Positions 11,854-11,918 of a stretch of DNA of 11,918 nt are shown here, piece by piece. A program made the translations under genes and the position numbers. A model generated the notes under the pieces. It saw only the letters and a list, made by a program, of their open reading frames with translations, was not told the DNA's origin and searched no databases. This DNA comes from JBGTKH01 sp041744735 (GTDB lineage Bacteria; Planctomycetota; Planctomycetia; Pirellulales; Pirellulaceae): positions 1 to 11,918 of the forward strand of contig JBGTKH010000129.1 in the NCBI GenBank assembly GCA_041744735.1, given 5' to 3'. Numbering within the stretch: the stretch's first letter is position 1; each line of letters opens with the position of its first letter.

Positions 11854-11918
11854 TTACTTCGCCAGCTCGACGTTCCAGTACGCCTCGCTGATGAACTTCG
11901 ACCAGCTTTCAATCCGCA
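11854..11918 (-). CDS. C-terminal end of an unknown gene (partial)
   Basis: A minus-strand frame enters from beyond the window and ends RIESWSKFISEAYWNVELAK at TAA 11854-11856. Third codon positions are almost all G or C, which supports coding. Too little is visible to assign a family. It would be the gene immediately upstream of the tRNA array on the same strand. Confidence 0.55.
   Translation of the reverse strand, partial: RIESWSKFISEAYWNVELAK

Overview
The window looks like part of a planctomycete genome, probably of the Pirellula/Gemmata type. The support is a secreted ThuA-like protein, a planctomycete-style CxxCH cytochrome fragment, a TIR protein with a membrane anchor, loosely packed genes and several hairpin repeats between genes. 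This rests on family resemblance alone; there is no rRNA or marker gene. Broken genes, a toxin-antitoxin pair, a tRNA array and repeat hairpins make it look like an accessory region.

Layout. Bases 3-86 hold the tail of a gene resembling a DNA methyltransferase. A Phd/YefM-RelE toxin-antitoxin operon follows (180-716) with a visible promoter and operator, then a secreted ThuA protein (850-1617). A 250-base spacer carries three hairpins, two of them copies of one element in opposite orientation. Next is a TIR-transmembrane-helical protein (1869-3713). On the minus strand is a tight RNA-repair operon, read from 6193 down to 3769: RNA ligase, HD-Pnk (end-healing phosphoesterase plus 5'-kinase) and KptA/Tpt1. 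Further right are a small SEC-C protein with a probable frameshift and a pseudopilin, both minus. A dead GNAT fragment, two overlapping pol-beta nucleotidyltransferases and a GNAT-cytochrome chimera follow on the plus strand, then a cold-shock protein and a zinc-ribbon protein. The right end carries six minus-strand tRNAs (Trp, Thr, Arg x3, Cys) that are unusual in the D-arm and core, and the tail of another minus-strand gene.

How it may work together. Ligase, HD-Pnk and Tpt1 form a known kind of RNA healing-and-sealing set. Pol-beta proteins of the kind seen here are annotated elsewhere as RNA-repair-associated. About 2 kb beyond them lies a tRNA array whose three Arg tRNAs would read all four CGN codons. 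My main hypothesis is that this is an RNA-damage survival island: it repairs cleaved RNA and also supplies divergent substitute tRNAs, against anticodon nucleases or similar toxins. The repair operon itself is not new; the link to the odd tRNA array is inference.
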